From Verrucomicrobiota bacterium (lineage in GTDB: Bacteria > Verrucomicrobiota > Verrucomicrobiia > Verrucomicrobiales > Akkermansiaceae), in assembly GCA_030835305.1 (NCBI GenBank), contig JAURPJ010000058.1, forward strand, positions 17,136-81,135: DNA of 64,000 bases, given 5' to 3'. Shown here piece after piece: positions 44,306 to 52,242 of this stretch (positions within the stretch are counted from its first letter, which is position 1; every line of letters begins with the position of its first letter). The notes beneath the pieces were generated by a model. That model was not told the DNA's origin and did no database searches. It worked only from the letters and a program-made list of their open reading frames with translations. The position numbers were made by a program, and so were the translations under genes.

Positions 44306-46096
44306 ATGGAAATTCCATTCATTGTAAACGCCCGAAAAGATACCGGGCTCTTCAACTCAAAGGTCGGCATCTGGCTCTTCCTGGCCTCCGAAGTCACCCT
44401 GTTTGGTGGCTTGTTCTCGGGCTATCTCTTCCTCCGGCTTTATGCTGATTATCCATGGCCTGAGCGTGCCCTTCCGGTTCTTCCAGGCTTGATCAATACC
44501 TTCGTGCTGATTGGCTCCTCGGTCACGGTGGTTTTTGCGTGGGCTGCTTTGAAGATGCGGGAATGGAGAAAGTTCCAGATCTACATGGCAATAACGCTTG
44601 TTTGTGCCGCCCTCTTCATGGTTCTCAAGGGTATCGAATATAGTGCCAAGTTCGGTCACCAGGCCGTCCGAATCCAGGGTGGTGGCCCGGTGCAAGACAA
44701 CGCCATCGTGGAGGGTCACCTTCATTACGCCAAACTCAACAAGGAAGGTCTCATGGAAGAGGTCGACGAGGAAAGCAAAAATGATGAAGGTGTGTTCAAG
44801 GCTAATCGGGTTTTGGTAAAAGCTTCGGAATTAACTTTCGTCCTCACTCGCCCAAGTCATGAGGCCTACGTCGAGGAAATCCTGAAGCAGGCTGGCGATA
44901 GTAAGATCACCCTCGCTGAAAACTATCAGGTCATCGATAAAGACGAACTCCGTGCTGGTGAAATGAATCGCGACCAGCTGGTCAACAACGAGTCCGCCCT
45001 TGTTGCTGAAAAGGGCAGTGAGCTTTCCATCGATCTGCTTGATGAACTCGAAGATGCATTCCTTGAGGCTCGCTCCCACGACCGTAAGGTCCGGACGGAA
45101 TTTCTTGCGGCATCCTGGGACTGGATTCGGAATGAGAAGGGGGAGGAAGAGGCGTCCACCTACGTTGTTGAAAAGGAGATTTGGAAAGAGCGTCGGTCTG
45201 AGGATGCTGAAAAGATTAAAGTTCTGACCCTTCGTGCGCCATCAGAGGTGACTTTTAAAGTGGATCCTCCTTTTACTCTTGTTCTTGAACCGTCTGATCT
45301 CGTCAAGAAAGTTAATGTCGGTGATCTAAGTGCCAAGCTTCGCGATGACACTCTTGTCACAGGGGACGTTCTGCCTAGCCCAATGATCATGGGTGTTGAT
45401 GCTCTCGATTTCCGGACCACTGCCCAGCGGGCCGAGGCAGAAGGCCTTGATCCACTGCCCGTCATTGAAGGCACCTGGTTGCTCACGCACAAAGGGCACC
45501 ACGATGGTCGTGATGACCATGCCGAGGGTGAAGATTTGGATGATCGCAATGAGTTTAAAAAGATCTGGGATTGCCATATGGCTTGGCTGGACGTTGAGAA
45601 AGCCCGACTTGCCGAAAAGGATCGTGAGCCAACGGCAAACGATAAGTTTCGTGTGAACTGGGACCAGATTCTCGCCTATCAGAGCCTCGACTACGACCCT
45701 GTGAAGGTAAAGGTGGCTTCCAAGGAGAAGTCTCTGAAAAGAACTGGGTTGTTTGACCTAAATGCGATGGCTGGTGCGAATCACAAGACCCCAGACAAAG
45801 AGTTTCCTGATCTCCATTTCCCCCACCTTGAGATTCCACGTGCCAATGTAGGATTTGAATCATCGTTTACCCCAAAGTGGAATACCTACTATGCGATCTA
45901 CTTCACCATCACCGGCCTGCATGGTCTCCACGTGATTGGTGGTGCTCTGGTGCTTGGATACTACCTGTTCTTTGGAAGGAAAATGTATGAGTCCAATCCG
46001 GAGTGGTTGGCAAACCGCGTTGAGGTGGGAGGGCTCTTCTGGCACTTCGTGGATCTTGTTTGGATTTTCCTCTTCCCGATTCTCTACTTGATGTAA
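44306..46096 (+). CDS. ctaE: Cytochrome c oxidase subunit III with a ~390-residue insertion
   Basis: Subunit III is normally about 200 residues in its five-helix form; this product has 596. Residues 1-116 hold three helices (GIWLFLASEVTLFGGLFSGY, INTFVLIGSSVTVVFAWAAL, MAITLVCAALFMVLKGIEY). Residues from about 521 hold the other two (YFTITGLHGLHVIGGALVL and FWHFVDLVWIFLFPILYL). Between lies a hydrophilic, mostly acidic segment of about 390-400 residues without TM helices or cysteine motifs. By the known topology of subunit III this loop faces the periplasm. The reading frame is continuous, so it is a real insertion. No known domain is recognised in it. It may contact ACIII or a cytochrome. Confidence 0.88.
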   Translation: MEIPFIVNARKDTGLFNSKVGIWLFLASEVTLFGGLFSGYLFLRLYADYPWPERALPVLPGLINTFVLIGSSVTVVFAWAALKMREWRKFQIYMAITLVCAALFMVLKGIEYSAKFGHQAVRIQGGGPVQDNAIVEGHLHYAKLNKEGLMEEVDEESKNDEGVFKANRVLVKASELTFVLTRPSHEAYVEEILKQAGDSKITLAENYQVIDKDELRAGEMNRDQLVNNESALVAEKGSELSIDLLDELEDAFLEARSHDRKVRTEFLAASWDWIRNEKGEEEASTYVVEKEIWKERRSEDAEKIKVLTLRAPSEVTFKVDPPFTLVLEPSDLVKKVNVGDLSAKLRDDTLVTGDVLPSPMIMGVDALDFRTTAQRAEAEGLDPLPVIEGTWLLTHKGHHDGRDDHAEGEDLDDRNEFKKIWDCHMAWLDVEKARLAEKDREPTANDKFRVNWDQILAYQSLDYDPVKVKVASKEKSLKRTGLFDLNAMAGANHKTPDKEFPDLHFPHLEIPRANVGFESSFTPKWNTYYAIYFTITGLHGLHVIGGALVLGYYLFFGRKMYESNPEWLANRVEVGGLFWHFVDLVWIFLFPILYLM

Positions 46097-46135
46097 CCCA
46101 TTTCAAAATTGTTAGATTTTTAAACGCAAAAACTC

Positions 46136-46537
46136 ATGGCTGATTCTATCGAAGAAGTAAAAAAAGCGAAGAAGCTCTACATGTTCATCGGGACATTGTT
46201 GTTCTTCTTTACGGTCATCACCGTCATGGTGGCGACTGTCGAGTGGTTGGATTTTGGCGACCACGGATTTGACGGCGTTGATGCGACGATTGGTCTTTGC
46301 ATTGCAGCCTTCAAGGCCTCGCTGGTGATGCTCATTTTCATGCACCTCAACCATGAGCGCCCGCTGATCTACTTTGTCTATATTCTCGGATTAGTGATGG
46401 CATTTTTCTGTATGTGGTTGATTGGTTGGTCCAAGAGCGATCCGATACAGTTCGGTAATGAAACCTACAGCGACGGTTTCTACGATTTGTCCAAGCCTGC
46501 AACTGAGGTCCATGGCCACGGTGCTAAAGAAAACTAA
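46136..46537 (+). CDS. ctaF: Cytochrome c oxidase subunit IV
   Basis: A 133-residue protein with three TM helices (about 17-36, 52-72 and 79-99), in the pattern of bacterial oxidase subunit IV: KKLYMFIGTLLFFFTVITVM, FKASLVMLIFMHLNHERPL, and YILGLVMAFFCMWLIG. The conserved KASLVMLIFMHL stretch is the best landmark. The C-terminal tail is hydrophilic. It follows ctaE by about 40 bp, as is usual for aa3-type oxidase operons. Confidence 0.85.
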   Translation: MADSIEEVKKAKKLYMFIGTLLFFFTVITVMVATVEWLDFGDHGFDGVDATIGLCIAAFKASLVMLIFMHLNHERPLIYFVYILGLVMAFFCMWLIGWSKSDPIQFGNETYSDGFYDLSKPATEVHGHGAKEN

Positions 46538-46549
46538 CCCCACCAAATC

Positions 46550-46753
46550 ATGTCGATCAAAGGATTTCATCTCATCTTCATCGTGATTGCCGCTCTCTTC
46601 TGCGCCGGATTTGGCGTTTGGGCGATCTTTCTCGATGAACAATCGACGGGATCCGGCGTCAAGGTTTTCGGTGGGATTACCCTGGTCGCTTCTGTCGTTC
46701 TGATCGTTTACGGCTTCTATTTTCGACGAAAGTCAAAAGACATCATTGTCTGA
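46550..46753 (+). CDS. Small two-TM protein in the oxidase operon
   Basis: A 67-residue protein: helices at about 5-27 (FHLIFIVIAALFCAGFGVWA) and 38-57 (VFGGITLVASVVLIVYGFYF), joined by a short polar loop and ending with a basic RRKSKD tail. No known family is identified. It sits 12 bp after ctaF and 24 bp before the next small gene, so co-transcription is clear. It could be an assembly factor or minor subunit. Confidence 0.7.
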   Translation: MSIKGFHLIFIVIAALFCAGFGVWAIFLDEQSTGSGVKVFGGITLVASVVLIVYGFYFRRKSKDIIV

Positions 46754-46777
46754 TCCCCAACCCCGGAAATTCACATC

Positions 46778-46996
46778 ATGACCTCATCATCGATTCTAGC
46801 CTGTGCGACCTGTGCAAATGCCTTCAAGCATGGAGGTGAAGACGCGGCGGGGTGGGCAATTGCTCTGATGCTTTTCGTGATTGTTCCGCTCGTGACAATG
46901 GTGGTCTGGTTTATGGTCAAGATCGCAAAGCGTGAGCGCGCCGGTCTGGACTCCCAATATTGCGACGACTACGTTGCTCCTTCCAACAACTCTTAA
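46778..46996 (+). CDS. Small one-TM protein with N-terminal CxxC in the oxidase operon
   Basis: A 72-residue protein: a short N-terminal segment with CATC (ILACATCANAFKHGGED), one TM helix (AIALMLFVIVPLVTMVVWFMV), and a hydrophilic tail after IAKRERAG. The basic patch after the helix puts the CxxC end outside the cytoplasm (positive-inside rule). A CxxC so close to the CuA subunit gene raises the idea of copper or thiol handling, but this is an inference. It lies 14 bp before ctaC. Confidence 0.7.
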   Translation: MTSSSILACATCANAFKHGGEDAAGWAIALMLFVIVPLVTMVVWFMVKIAKRERAGLDSQYCDDYVAPSNNS

Positions 46997-47010
46997 AAAC
47001 TCTCCATTCC

Positions 47011-47823
47011 ATGTTTACCGCACTCAATTGGTCAAAATGGCTCGGGATTCCCGAGAATTACTCCGATCACGGTGGCAATGTTGACCACCTCATCGATATT
47101 GTTCACTGGTTCATGTTTGCGCTCTTCGTGGGCTGGACTTTGTTCTTTCTTTTTTGCCTTTGGAAGTTCCGGGCGTCCAAGAATCCCAAGGCCAGCTATC
47201 ATGGCGTGACCAATCACGTTTCCAGCCACCTTGAGATTGGGGTGGTCATTATCGAGGCTGTTCTTTTGCTGGGATTCGCCTTTCCCCTCTGGTGGGAGCG
47301 GACCGATAGCTTCGACGAGGTCCAGCAGACCGACCCGGCCCGGGTTCGGGTGGTGGCTTACCAGTTTGGTTTCAGTTATCACTATCCCGGTGAAGACGGC
47401 AAGTTTGGTCGGATTGACAGAACGCTTGTCAGCAAGCCGGGGGATCCGTGCATTGACCCTGATGATCCGAACGGCTACGACGATTTTGTTTCTGGTATTC
47501 TCAAGCTGCCAGTGAAGCGGAATGCGATCCTTCAGATCACCTCCACCGACGTCATTCACAACTACTCAATTGTCCCGATGCGAATTCAGCAAGATGCTAT
47601 TCCCGGTCGTGATATCCCAATGTGGTTTATGCCAACCAAGGAATTGGAGACTTATGTTGTTTGTGGGCAGCTTTGCGGAGAAAACCATGCAAACATGCGT
47701 GGAGTGATGGAAGTGGTGAGTCAAAAGTCATTTTCAAGCTGGGCGGCAGAACAAAGCAAGGCCTCGCTTGAGAAGTCCCAGGAGGCTCTTGAGGTTGACA
47801 AGGCGGGGCTTGCCAAGAATTAG
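47011..47823 (+). CDS. ctaC: Cytochrome c oxidase subunit II with CuA centre
   Basis: A 270-residue protein with two TM helices (about 30-50 and 77-95) and a periplasmic cupredoxin domain. The CuA ligands are His183 (DVIHNYS), Cys218 and Cys222 (CGQLCGENH), His226 and Met229, so the centre is intact. No cytochrome c domain is fused. The segment usually reading QWxWxxxYPG or QFAWNVHYPG here reads QFGFSYHYPG, replacing the tryptophan implicated in electron entry by Phe121. I chose the ATG at 47011 since the earlier frame start overlaps the preceding gene. Unusually, this subunit is the last gene of the operon. Confidence 0.92.
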   Translation: MFTALNWSKWLGIPENYSDHGGNVDHLIDIVHWFMFALFVGWTLFFLFCLWKFRASKNPKASYHGVTNHVSSHLEIGVVIIEAVLLLGFAFPLWWERTDSFDEVQQTDPARVRVVAYQFGFSYHYPGEDGKFGRIDRTLVSKPGDPCIDPDDPNGYDDFVSGILKLPVKRNAILQITSTDVIHNYSIVPMRIQQDAIPGRDIPMWFMPTKELETYVVCGQLCGENHANMRGVMEVVSQKSFSSWAAEQSKASLEKSQEALEVDKAGLAKN

Positions 47824-47845
47824 TTCAAGGAACGGTCTTTTACTG

Positions 47846-47877
47846 AACGACCGGGATTCTAAACCCGGTCGTTTTTT
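47846..47877 (+). terminator. Rho-independent terminator closing the ACIII-oxidase operon
   Basis: A perfect 10-bp stem (aacgaccggg / cccggtcgtt) with an 8-nt loop is followed directly by six T. It lies 23 bp after the ctaC stop and is the first strong terminator found since the Rex-like boxes, supporting one long transcription unit. Confidence 0.88.
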
Positions 47878-47931
47878 GTGCGCAAAAATGCTCCTTTTTC
47901 GGCACTTGACCACGGTGCTACATTCCTCTCC

Positions 47932-48927
47932 ATGAACAAGATCGTCAGTTTCTTTTGTGTTTTGACTCTGCTTCTTGGCTCCTGTGCAGACCTTCTTGAG
48001 GTGCCGACGATCAAGCCGAAGGCCCAGAAGAAGTCTTCGAATTTTAGTGAAGGGGAAAATGGGGTAGGTGGAATTGGAGGCAATGCCAATGCACGAATCA
48101 AAAAAGAGAGTGAGGACGTCGCCTTTGGCAAAGCGCCGGTGGCTGTTGGATTCTTACCCGAGACGGTTGGTGATAATGTCATTGCCGGAGGAATGAAGCT
48201 TCCTTCCGACGAGGATTTTGACTGGGCTCCCATGGATTTGAAGACTGAGTTTAAGTTGGGCGATAAGTTCAAAAAACGTCCCAAAAAGGAGACGGCCTGG
48301 TATCAAAGCTATCGGGAGGCGCGCCGCGAATCGATGCGGGAAGGGAAGCCCTTACTGATTTGGTTTACCAAGACGGGCAGTCCCGGGAGCCCGATGTGCG
48401 CGCGTCTGCAGCGAGAGGTTTTCGCAAAGGCGGATTTTGAAGAATGGGCCAAGGAGGAGTTGGTCCGTCTAAAAGTTGATGCTACCGGGGGCAAAAGGGA
48501 GGTGGATGAGTTTGGCCAGTTGACCGGCTCGGTCACGGCACGGCGGAAGTATGCCGAACGGCTTAAGGAGCAGTTCAATGTTCTGGGTTATCCTACCTTG
48601 GTTGTACTCCAACCCGATGGGGCGGTATACACGCGCGAGCGAGGTTTTAGCCGGGGAGGAAAGTCTGAGTTGTGGGGGAAGCTCAAAAACGCAGCGCTCA
48701 CGATTGAGCACAATCGCGGAGTGTGGGAGAGAAAGATGGCCAAAAAAGGTTATCGCAAGTGGTTGGGAACGAATGATGAAGTGGTCTTTGCAAAGTTGAC
48801 TCGTTACCAAAACGGGAATCTTTGGCTAACCGAGCCAGATGGTAATGTTATCAAAACATCCCAAAAGCACCTCTCCAAAGAGGACCGGGGATGGATCATC
48901 GCCGAGAAGGAGAAAAGGGGACTCTGA
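47932..48927 (+). CDS. Thioredoxin-fold lipoprotein with C-terminal SHD1-like domain
   Basis: A 331-residue lipoprotein: the signal FFCVLTLLLGSC places the lipidated Cys at residue 18. After a low-complexity linker, a thioredoxin-like domain (about 125-255) shows KPLLIWFTKTGSPGSPMC and the cis-Pro loop NVLGYPTLVVLQPDG. Where active thioredoxins have CxxC there is a single cysteine, so disulfide exchange is doubtful. The C-terminal 55 residues (YRKWLGTNDEVVFAKLTRY, then LSKEDRGWI) resemble the SHD1-like module common in this phylum. I chose the ATG at 47932, which opens the signal. It follows the operon terminator and is probably transcribed separately. Confidence 0.78.
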   Translation: MNKIVSFFCVLTLLLGSCADLLEVPTIKPKAQKKSSNFSEGENGVGGIGGNANARIKKESEDVAFGKAPVAVGFLPETVGDNVIAGGMKLPSDEDFDWAPMDLKTEFKLGDKFKKRPKKETAWYQSYREARRESMREGKPLLIWFTKTGSPGSPMCARLQREVFAKADFEEWAKEELVRLKVDATGGKREVDEFGQLTGSVTARRKYAERLKEQFNVLGYPTLVVLQPDGAVYTRERGFSRGGKSELWGKLKNAALTIEHNRGVWERKMAKKGYRKWLGTNDEVVFAKLTRYQNGNLWLTEPDGNVIKTSQKHLSKEDRGWIIAEKEKRGL

Positions 48928-49001
48928 GTTGAAAAAAAGCGACGCTCTTCCGGACGCCACTTTTTCAAACGGCCATTGCCGAGCCAACGACCTCAAGCCT
49001 C

Positions 49002-51950
49002 CTAGTTTGCGGTCTCGCTGGCCACGCGGATGAACATCGTCGGGGCATCGCCCTGGTAGGTGATGCTGAGTAGCTCGAAATCAGAGCCAAGATCGGAATC
49101 ACCAACAGCAACCTCCAGTTCGGTACTCACCCAGGTTTGGAGATCGGCGCTGCGCTGGGCCACAAAACTGTAGATCGGGTCGTCGGTTCTCACATTAATT
49201 GAAACAGTGCCGGTAGACGGATCAAGCAGGGTGACTGGTGCGATTCCCGGATCAGCGGGATTGCCGCCGAGGAGATATTCGTCGAGGTTGGAGAAAGAAT
49301 CGCCGTCACTATCATCTCCGGGCAGGGCTCCGGCCAGCCCCAGATCAGCGAGGTAGGATTCAAATGCACTGAGAGTTCGGATGTAAGGAGTGAAATCCTG
49401 GGCTCGATCGACTTGCGACCCAAGCGGCGCAAAAAGGTTCGGCGAGCCAAAGGTTGAGCCGGACGAGCTATCATCGTACCCCAAAACCGTGTCGGAGGCA
49501 TCGTCGATTGGGGAGACCAGTGAAGAGGCATCGTTTTCGAGCTCAAGGATTTCGGTGCTACCCACGCCATCGAGTGGAGCCACGCCTTCACCTGCAGGCC
49601 CAAAGATCAAGGTGCCGGAGGAGTCCTTGATGACAAAAGCAGTGTTGCTGGAGTTAATGCGGATGTCATCGAGATTGCTGCCGGTGATGAATCCCGGGGT
49701 TCCCAGGTGGATATTGGTCCACGCGTAGCCGTCGGTGGCGATGTTGTTGACACGGTTGATTTCAGTATCGAGTCCACCGGCAGCGGTATTTCGCTCGATG
49801 AAGGTGAGCAAGGTGCCGTGGGAAACAGAAGACCAGGTAGAGGCATCGCTGAGAACAATCGTGGTGGCAGGAACAAATTTTCCAGAAGGCGCGATCTGCC
49901 CAACCTCAATGGTCCAGTCGGTGAGGTTGATGGTTCCGGGCGAGTCGTCACCGACCACTGCGAGTTCAAACCAGTTTCCCCCGTTTCCGACAATTCGGCC
50001 GAAGTGGGAGTCGGTTGCGGCGGGAGTGCCATCTTCGTCAACCAAGGAGTTGCCATCATTAAGAAAGCGATCGGGCTCGACCGCATTGTATTCGTTCAGG
50101 ATGACCATGGGAGAAGGGTGGAGGACCTCTAGTTCGAAGATGAGGTAGCTCAGGTTGTTCGATGCGGCTCCGCTATCAATTTGGATTGATACTTCGTAGC
50201 TACCCATATCAGCAGTGGTCAGAGGGCGGTTGTTGGTCAGGGTGAGAGTCGTTCCGTTTGTTGACATGTCGATGAAGTCCGGCATGGCGAGGCTGGTAAG
50301 AGTGTGGCTGGCGTTGAAGAAGTTGGCTTCCGCGCTGTAGCCGCCTCTGACGGCCTTGGTGGTGGAAATTGTGCTGATCTGAGGCGGACTGTTTACGGCC
50401 AGAAAGCCGTTGAAAAGCTGAACGATGGTGTCGTTGCTCCAGCGATTGGGACGACCGTATGAGGAGGAATTGACGTCATCATAATTGATATTTAGTGGAT
50501 TGATCGAAGCCGAGGGGTTGGCCTCCAGCCGGAAGACTTCGCTGTCACCGACCGCGATGGGTTCGTCCCCGATGTTGTTTCCGTTGGTATCTGAGAGGGC
50601 GGTGGTCTCCCCCGAGGGCCCGTAAATGACCTCATCCGCGGCGTTTTTCCAAACAAAGCGGGTGTTATCACTTCCGATGGCTGAATTGACAGGGTGGGTG
50701 CTGTTGGCTTGATCGATAAGAACGGAGTCGTGCATCCAGATGTTGGTCCAAGCGTAGCCGTCGATGTTGAGGCGGGAAGTTTGGTTGAAGCTTGTCCCGA
50801 GGTAGCGATTTCCCTCTGAGAAAGTCAGAATGGTCCCGGCTGGAATACTGCCAAGCGCGACATGAGCTGCGAGTTTGAGGGTCTGCGTGCTGCTGTCGTT
50901 TGTGATTTCGAGAGTCCATCCGCGGATGTCGGATTCCTCGGTGACGACAAATTCCACCCAGGCGCCACCATTACCCTCGATCCGGTTGAAAAAGGGGTCG
51001 AATGGTGCGCCGGGATCAAGTTCACCTCCGCCGCCAAGATATTCCTCGGGATTCACCGCATTGTATTCGTTTAATATGATAGGGCTTAGGGGCGCGAGCA
51101 CATCAATACGGTAGGTTTGAGTCTCAGAAAGGCCGGTATTGTCGGTGGCGATGATTTGAAATGTGTGTGGGCCGATATCCCCGGTGGTGGGGGTGCCATT
51201 GAATCTTGCCACGCCAGTGCTTCCCGGGACCGCTTGGAGGGAAACCCACGTCGGAGCATTGGAGAGCGACAGGGTGATGGTATCTCCCGGGTTGGGATCA
51301 AACGCTCGAACGCGGTACTCCGAAACAAAGAGCGAGGAACCCGCGACGACGGCTGTTTGGAAGGGCGCGACGAAAAATGGAGGCAGGGGAGGCGGAATAT
51401 CAGAGGAGATGCCGGGAGAGGCGACATCTTCGCTGGGGTCGTTACTTTCGTAGGCTCCGAGAACACCGTTGCTACTTAGCCCGCCGGGGATGGATTGGCC
51501 GTTGTTGTATTTGGCAAAGCTGACCCCCTCGGTGGCTGCGCCAAAAGTGTAGCGGTCAACCAATCCGCCGCCATTATTGTAAAGATTGACCTCGTCTCCC
51601 GCGGCTCCAAGGCCCGGGAAGTTGACGAGTCCGGTAACAATGCGAATGGAAGGATCAAGATTCCAAAGGGTGCGAAAGGTGGTCTCCGAAGATTCGTCGA
51701 GGACGATCATGGAGGCTCCGGGCTGTAAATTATAGGACGGGAAGCCGCTGGAAGCCCCGGCGTTACGATCCTCGTCGTCAAAGCTGTAGTTTGCAACATC
51801 GACCGCGGTGGCTCCGGTATTGGTAATCTCGAACCAATCGCCGTTGGCGGCGGTATTGGAGTGATTACTGTCGGGCATGACCTCGGTAATCCGCAGCTGG
51901 GCGCTGAGAGGAAGAGCAAGGGCTGGAAGGAGCAGAAAAGTATTTTTCAT
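49002..51950 (-). CDS. Secreted lamin-tail-domain protein
   Basis: A 982-residue secreted protein (signal MKNTFLLLPALALPLSA). The N-terminal lamin-tail domain shows LRITEVMPDSNHS and GDWFEITNTG. A cadherin/Ig-like domain (about 200-290) follows, with FNGTPTTGDIGPHTFQI. Then two related modules each begin with ILNEYNAV and contain GNGG-W-E (from about residues 291 and 630), an internal duplication of the lamin-tail type. Near the C-terminus DDSDGDSFSNLDEYLLGG is a calcium-binding repeat followed by a beta domain. There is no PEP-CTERM or other sorting tail at the end. Function is unknown; such proteins are probably surface or matrix components. Confidence 0.82.
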   Translation of the reverse strand: MKNTFLLLPALALPLSAQLRITEVMPDSNHSNTAANGDWFEITNTGATAVDVANYSFDDEDRNAGASSGFPSYNLQPGASMIVLDESSETTFRTLWNLDPSIRIVTGLVNFPGLGAAGDEVNLYNNGGGLVDRYTFGAATEGVSFAKYNNGQSIPGGLSSNGVLGAYESNDPSEDVASPGISSDIPPPLPPFFVAPFQTAVVAGSSLFVSEYRVRAFDPNPGDTITLSLSNAPTWVSLQAVPGSTGVARFNGTPTTGDIGPHTFQIIATDNTGLSETQTYRIDVLAPLSPIILNEYNAVNPEEYLGGGGELDPGAPFDPFFNRIEGNGGAWVEFVVTEESDIRGWTLEITNDSSTQTLKLAAHVALGSIPAGTILTFSEGNRYLGTSFNQTSRLNIDGYAWTNIWMHDSVLIDQANSTHPVNSAIGSDNTRFVWKNAADEVIYGPSGETTALSDTNGNNIGDEPIAVGDSEVFRLEANPSASINPLNINYDDVNSSSYGRPNRWSNDTIVQLFNGFLAVNSPPQISTISTTKAVRGGYSAEANFFNASHTLTSLAMPDFIDMSTNGTTLTLTNNRPLTTADMGSYEVSIQIDSGAASNNLSYLIFELEVLHPSPMVILNEYNAVEPDRFLNDGNSLVDEDGTPAATDSHFGRIVGNGGNWFELAVVGDDSPGTINLTDWTIEVGQIAPSGKFVPATTIVLSDASTWSSVSHGTLLTFIERNTAAGGLDTEINRVNNIATDGYAWTNIHLGTPGFITGSNLDDIRINSSNTAFVIKDSSGTLIFGPAGEGVAPLDGVGSTEILELENDASSLVSPIDDASDTVLGYDDSSSGSTFGSPNLFAPLGSQVDRAQDFTPYIRTLSAFESYLADLGLAGALPGDDSDGDSFSNLDEYLLGGNPADPGIAPVTLLDPSTGTVSINVRTDDPIYSFVAQRSADLQTWVSTELEVAVGDSDLGSDFELLSITYQGDAPTMFIRVASETAN

Positions 51951-52057
51951 GTGCTTGTTGAAATTAAGATAGTTTTTCTTTTCGGGAGTGAAAGGGGAAA
52001 GAGCCCGGTAGTATCGGTGCGGCGGTTTGAGGTTGAGACTTCCCGGGGGTTGGGGGA

Positions 52058-52237
52058 ATGTTGTTCATGGCAGTTGCATTAGCATCCCTCGGGACTGGTT
52101 TAATAGTCGGCTTGATTTTCACCGCCTTCAAGTTGCCGCTTCCGGCTCCGCCGTTTTTTGCCGGAGTGATGGGCATTGTGGGAATTTGGGGAGGGAGCCA
52201 ATTGTGGCCACTGATCGAGCAAGCTTTTAACCGTTAA
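52058..52237 (+). CDS. XapX-like (DUF1427) small membrane protein
   Basis: A 59-residue protein with two hydrophobic helices: [20 protein letters not shown] and [17 protein letters not shown], joined by FKLPLPAPP. The Gly-rich first helix, the Pro-Ala-Pro-Pro linker and the G-x-x-G second helix match the XapX/DUF1427 pattern. The function of the family is unknown. Start ATG at 52058 follows a G-rich stretch; a second ATG three codons later is possible. It ends 5 bp before deoA, so the two are probably translated from one mRNA. Confidence 0.72.
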   Translation: MLFMAVALASLGTGLIVGLIFTAFKLPLPAPPFFAGVMGIVGIWGGSQLWPLIEQAFNR

Positions 52238-52242
52238 ACAGG

